This document shows positions 6,632 through 10,181 of a stretch of DNA of 10,181 bases, piece after piece. Position 1 is the stretch's first letter; every line of letters starts with the position of its first letter. Source of the DNA: an uncultured Ignavibacteria bacterium (lineage in GTDB: Bacteria > Bacteroidota > Ignavibacteria > Ignavibacteriales > Melioribacteraceae). Both the position numbers and the translations under genes were made by a program. Below the pieces are notes generated by a model that saw only the letters and a list, made by a program, of their open reading frames with translations, did no database searches and had not been told where the DNA came from. The stretch covers positions 1 through 10,181 of the forward strand of contig CALGLM010000459.1 of assembly GCA_937930275.1 (NCBI GenBank). The letters are read 5' to 3'.

Positions 6632-9600
6632 ATGAAAACAAAACTAATAGTAATTTTAATGTTTTTTTCATTTGTTTTTGTTTACGGGCAAATTTTACAA
6701 AATGAATCCATAAAAGGAAATATTTATGAATTAAATATACAAAACAATATAAATTTTTCAATAAACAGATCAAATGATGTAAACAATATAATTTTTGATA
6801 ATTATCTTGATGAATCTTTACCGGGTAGTTTTTGTTTACCTTCAATGGATCTTTTTATTGCAATTCCGGAAAAAAGTGCTCCAAAAGTAGAAATTATTGA
6901 TGATATAATCGAATTTGTTAATGCAATCCCTAAAATTAATCCTATTGTAGAGAAATTAAATGATTCGACATTAGTTTACACAGAAACCAATTTCAACTTT
7001 AAACCAAGCAAAAACTATGAGATTTTAGGATTTACAAATATTGATAAAAACTATTGTCTTCACATAAAATACAATCCTTTCCGCTACAATTTTGCAAACA
7101 GACAAGTCGATATTGTAAAAACTTTTAAACTTAAATTAATATTTGATCAAAAATTAACTCTAAATAACACTTCAAAATTATTAAAACATCCGATTATCTT
7201 GAATCCGTCCTTTGGTTCAAACTATTATATTCAACCAGTTATTGATAAGCCAAACAGTGCATTATGGATAGATTTTAATAAAACATATCTAAAGTTGGGA
7301 GTAATTAAAGACGACATTTATAGAATAAACAAGAACGATCTTTTAAATTATAATATAGGGACTGCTTCAATAAATCCAAAGTCCTTTAAAATATTTGTAA
7401 AAGGTATTCAGATTCCTATTTATGTATATGGCGAAAATGATAATTCATTTGATGATTCTGATTATATTGAATTTTTTGGAATAAGGAATTACGGTGATAG
7501 AAATTATAGAGAACCTGCCGCTTATGGTGAACCTTATAAAGAATACCTTGACCGTTATTCTGATACTACTGCATATTGGTTAACATGGGATGGTGAAGAA
7601 GGACTAAGAGTAGATTCACTAACTAATTTTTCTAATTTCCCTAATGATACAATAGATTTTTATGATGAATTTTTACATTTTGAACAAAATCCTTGGTTTG
7701 ACTATGCATTGGAAGGGGGTTCAGTTAGACGTGAAGATCCAAATTGGCATGAAAACGAAACTTGGAATTGGTGGGGACAAAGTGTCGGAACAGTTTCTCA
7801 ATCTTTCACAACAAATAATGTTTATCCTAATAGAATTGCTCGCGGATATGCTAAATTTCAAAGTTGGGCTACAAACCTAAGCACAAATTCACACATAACA
7901 GCTCTAAAAATTAATAATTATCCAACAGCATATGATTCGGGATATGTTCAAAAATACGAAGTGAAAACTTTAGAAGCTGAATTTCCTTCTACACTTCTAA
8001 TTAACGGTACTAATAATTTACGAATAGTATCTTATGCAACTCAAAGTACAGTAAATCGATTATTTGGCGATTGGCGTGAAATCGAATATCCTCGTTACTT
8101 ATTAGCAAAAAACGATACCTTAACTTTTAGATATACATCGCTTAATGAGGAAGGAACTTTTGGATTGTTTAAGTTAGGTAATGTTATCTCTAATGATAAT
8201 ATCATTTATAAATACTTGGGTAATTATAACTTTAAGAAAATAACCAATTTTACCAAAAACGGCAATATTATTAATTTTATCGATACGGTTAGAAATAATG
8301 ATCAATATATACTGCGTACATCTCAAACGGTTAAAAAACCTATATTTTATTATAAAAAGCAATTTGAAGATTTATTAAGTACACAAAACCAAGCCGAGTA
8401 TGTTCTTATTACGCATCCGTTTTTTCTAGATAAGGCAAATGAATACGCTAATATGATTAGCTCGTCTTATAACATCACCACAAAAGTTATTAACGTTTTT
8501 GATATTTATGACCTTCTCAATTATGGATTTTTTGCGCCGGAACCGATTAAAGACTTTTTAAAAACTGCTTACAGCAATTGGCAAGCCCCAAAAATAAAAA
8601 ATGTATTTATTGTAGGCCGCGCTAACTACGACTATTACGGTTATAAAAGCAAATATCAAGGAGCACCTATTGATAGATGTTTAGTCCCCTCATTTGGAAC
8701 TCCGGTAAGTGATACATGGTATGTTATTTGGGATGAGACTGGTGCAAACATTCCCCAGATTAATATTGGGAGATTGCCTGCCCGCAATCTTGCAGAATTT
8801 GAAAACTACATGCTTAAACATCAAAACTATATTAATTCTAATTTTGATAACTGGAATAAGAAATTTTTATTTTTCTCGGGAGGTAATTTTACAGATCCAA
8901 ATCAGATAAATACGTTAAAAGGAATAAACGATTTTATAATAAATAATTACGTTACTCCTCGTCCTATCGGAGGAGATGCTACACATTTTTATAAAACTGT
9001 TGATCCAATAACAAATTTTGGGCCCTATAGTCCGTCTTTTATTCAAGAAAAAATTGATAACGGTGGTTTATTAATATCTTATCTGGGTCACAGCGGTACA
9101 CAGACTTGGGATAATAGTATTACTGATCCTATTCAGTTGCGTAATTTAGTTAATCGCTCACCTTTTATAACAGATTTTGGTTGCTCAACGGCTCGTTTTG
9201 CCGAACCGGACATTACTTCGTTTTCCGAATTATTTGTTAATGGTCTTTCGGGACAAGCTATTGGCTATATTGGAAATTCTTCATTGGGTTTTACTTCTAC
9301 TTCTTATACCGCCCCAAAATTATTTTACGAAAAATTATTGGTTGATACAGTTTTAACTCTGGGGGATGCTCATCGTTTAACCAAATTAAAATTGTTATCT
9401 ACATATGGTTCAACCGGTACCTATCGTCTTTTTGCACTTACTAACGCGTTGGTGGGTGATCCAATTATTAGAATAAAACTCCCTTCTAAGCCAAATTTAC
9501 TTGTCTCTAATTCCAATATTAAAATTTTAGGGAATTTAAGTGATGATGTTGATTCTGTTTTATGTAAGATTGTTTATTTTAACTCAGGTTTAGCAACTAT

Positions 9601-10181
9601 TGACACTTTTAAAATTAAAATTCAACATTTCTACAATTCTCAAATTATTAAAGAAGAATCCATCAGTAAAGTTCTTCCCCTTTTTAGTGATTCTTTACAG
9701 TTCTACATAAAAACAAAAAACTTGACCGGCGAACATCGAATTTCTATTAACTTAGACTCTGAAAATAAAATTGAAGAGATTTATGAAAACGATAATGAAT
9801 TAAATACAACTGTTAATATTTTTAGTTCTTCGTTTCGTTCATTATTTGTTAATCCGATTCAAAATCAAGTTAGCAATTCAATTTGTTTTATTAACTCAAC
9901 AAACAACTCAAATTCTAATAGAATAAAAGTAAAGATTGCTAAAAATGCAGATTTTTCCGGGAGTGACTCTACTTTTATTTCACTCGGCACTATTTATACT
10001 AAAATAAACCTTAATAATTATTCTACAATTGATCGCTTGTGGTTAAAAGCCAGACCTGAATTTGGCACTGAATATGGTGTTCCGATTTCCTTTTTAATTG
10101 GATCTAAAAATTCTTTTATACTTTCAGATTCAATTAGTTATATTTTTGAACGGAATGTTAACCTCTCTTATAATTCCAACT
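6632..10181 (+). CDS. Secreted C25 (gingipain/PorU-like) cysteine peptidase, partial at right edge
   Basis: The frame stays open for 1183 codons to the window edge, so the C-terminus is missing. Residues 1-19 form a signal peptide (MKTKLIVILMFFSFVFVYG, then Q20) with no lipobox. A gingipain-like propeptide follows: PGSFCLP (64-70), MDLFIAIP (72-79), and a KYNPF strand near 150. A PorU-like beta module spans about 211-283: LWIDFNKTYLKLGV, then SFKIFVKG and DSDYIEFFG. Next is an aromatic patch with W378, W380 and W381. The caspase-like C25 domain covers about 588-950: AEYVLITHPFF, VFIVGRANYDYYGY, IGRLPARN (712-719), LISYLGHSG with H820, and DFGCSTARF with C851. His and Cys are 31 residues apart (33 in RgpB), fitting the catalytic dyad. 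It ends at LVGDP (940-944). A CARDB-like Ig domain (about 954-1063) and a further beta-rich region follow. It is likely exported through Sec and perhaps the type IX system. Whether it is a sortase (PorU) or a cargo peptidase depends on the unseen end. Confidence 0.88.
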   Translation, partial: MKTKLIVILMFFSFVFVYGQILQNESIKGNIYELNIQNNINFSINRSNDVNNIIFDNYLDESLPGSFCLPSMDLFIAIPEKSAPKVEIIDDIIEFVNAIPKINPIVEKLNDSTLVYTETNFNFKPSKNYEILGFTNIDKNYCLHIKYNPFRYNFANRQVDIVKTFKLKLIFDQKLTLNNTSKLLKHPIILNPSFGSNYYIQPVIDKPNSALWIDFNKTYLKLGVIKDDIYRINKNDLLNYNIGTASINPKSFKIFVKGIQIPIYVYGENDNSFDDSDYIEFFGIRNYGDRNYREPAAYGEPYKEYLDRYSDTTAYWLTWDGEEGLRVDSLTNFSNFPNDTIDFYDEFLHFEQNPWFDYALEGGSVRREDPNWHENETWNWWGQSVGTVSQSFTTNNVYPNRIARGYAKFQSWATNLSTNSHITALKINNYPTAYDSGYVQKYEVKTLEAEFPSTLLINGTNNLRIVSYATQSTVNRLFGDWREIEYPRYLLAKNDTLTFRYTSLNEEGTFGLFKLGNVISNDNIIYKYLGNYNFKKITNFTKNGNIINFIDTVRNNDQYILRTSQTVKKPIFYYKKQFEDLLSTQNQAEYVLITHPFFLDKANEYANMISSSYNITTKVINVFDIYDLLNYGFFAPEPIKDFLKTAYSNWQAPKIKNVFIVGRANYDYYGYKSKYQGAPIDRCLVPSFGTPVSDTWYVIWDETGANIPQINIGRLPARNLAEFENYMLKHQNYINSNFDNWNKKFLFFSGGNFTDPNQINTLKGINDFIINNYVTPRPIGGDATHFYKTVDPITNFGPYSPSFIQEKIDNGGLLISYLGHSGTQTWDNSITDPIQLRNLVNRSPFITDFGCSTARFAEPDITSFSELFVNGLSGQAIGYIGNSSLGFTSTSYTAPKLFYEKLLVDTVLTLGDAHRLTKLKLLSTYGSTGTYRLFALTNALVGDPIIRIKLPSKPNLLVSNSNIKILGNLSDDVDSVLCKIVYFNSGLATIDTFKIKIQHFYNSQIIKEESISKVLPLFSDSLQFYIKTKNLTGEHRISINLDSENKIEEIYENDNELNTTVNIFSSSFRSLFVNPIQNQVSNSICFINSTNNSNSNRIKVKIAKNADFSGSDSTFISLGTIYTKINLNNYSTIDRLWLKARPEFGTEYGVPISFLIGSKNSFILSDSISYIFERNVNLSYNSN

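Noticed and set aside
6570..6640. Possible Bacteroidota-type promoters (TTTG and TAnnTTTG-like words) around the divergent starts
   Set aside because: TTTG at 6574-6577 with a TA-rich word about 15 bases later, and a TATATTTT-like word right before the GT26 ATG on the minus strand, do not have the right spacing or would leave no leader; in DNA this AT-rich such words occur by chance.
6630..6845. Minus-strand open frame of 71 codons over the start of the peptidase gene
   Set aside because: The plus strand here encodes a convincing signal peptide and propeptide motif; the antisense frame shows nothing recognisable.
7662..8909. Three short open frames (7662-7880 plus, 8174-8362 minus, 8709-8909 plus)
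   Set aside because: All fall within the continuous C25 peptidase frame, which holds conserved motifs on both sides of each.

Overview
The window is very AT-rich (by eye roughly 25-30 % GC) and almost wholly coding. It suggests a low-GC member of the Bacteroidota/Ignavibacteria/Kapabacteria group. The reasons are start sites without Shine-Dalgarno sequences, a secreted gingipain/PorU-like C25 peptidase with a signal peptide ending in Gly-Gln, and a cluster of cell-surface polysaccharide glycosyltransferase genes. The phylum is an inference from gene style, not from a marker gene.

Layout. (1) 1-411, minus: the first 137 codons of a multi-pass membrane protein that looks like a GT-C glycosyltransferase; it runs off the left edge. 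(2) 449-2729, plus: a Wzx-type oligosaccharide flippase overlapping a GT4-type glycosyltransferase. (3) 2711-6614, minus: a tight operon transcribed leftwards, in the order WecB/TagA/CpsF-family (GT26) transferase, GT2 transferase, GT9 transferase, GT9 transferase. Its last gene meets the GT4 gene tail to tail, with a 19-bp overlap inside a small palindrome that may be a two-way terminator. (4) 6632-10181, plus: a very large secreted C25 cysteine peptidase, open at the right edge after 1183 codons, with a gingipain-like propeptide, a PorU-like beta module, a caspase-like catalytic domain with a His/Cys pair, and a CARDB-like domain.

How it fits together. The five soluble or peripheral transferases would add sugars at the cytoplasmic face to a lipid-linked oligosaccharide, the flippase would move it across the inner membrane, and the GT-C-like protein would act on the periplasmic side. 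No initiating sugar-phosphate transferase, Wzy polymerase or nucleotide-sugar synthesis gene is visible, so this is one part of a larger O-antigen or exopolysaccharide locus. The C25 protein is probably exported by Sec and may be a type IX secretion cargo or a PorU-like sortase. Its start lies only 17 bp from the start of the polysaccharide operon. Whether the two are functionally linked is open.

There is no gene-free stretch over 300 bases; the only real gaps are 412-448 and 6615-6631, both between divergent starts. I saw no tRNA, rRNA, CRISPR, insertion sequence or attachment site. Nothing here proves a new system. The points most worth a look are the domain layout of the peptidase, the two GT9 paralogues with shared N-terminal extensions and an identical cysteine cluster, and the altered motifs in the GT26 protein.
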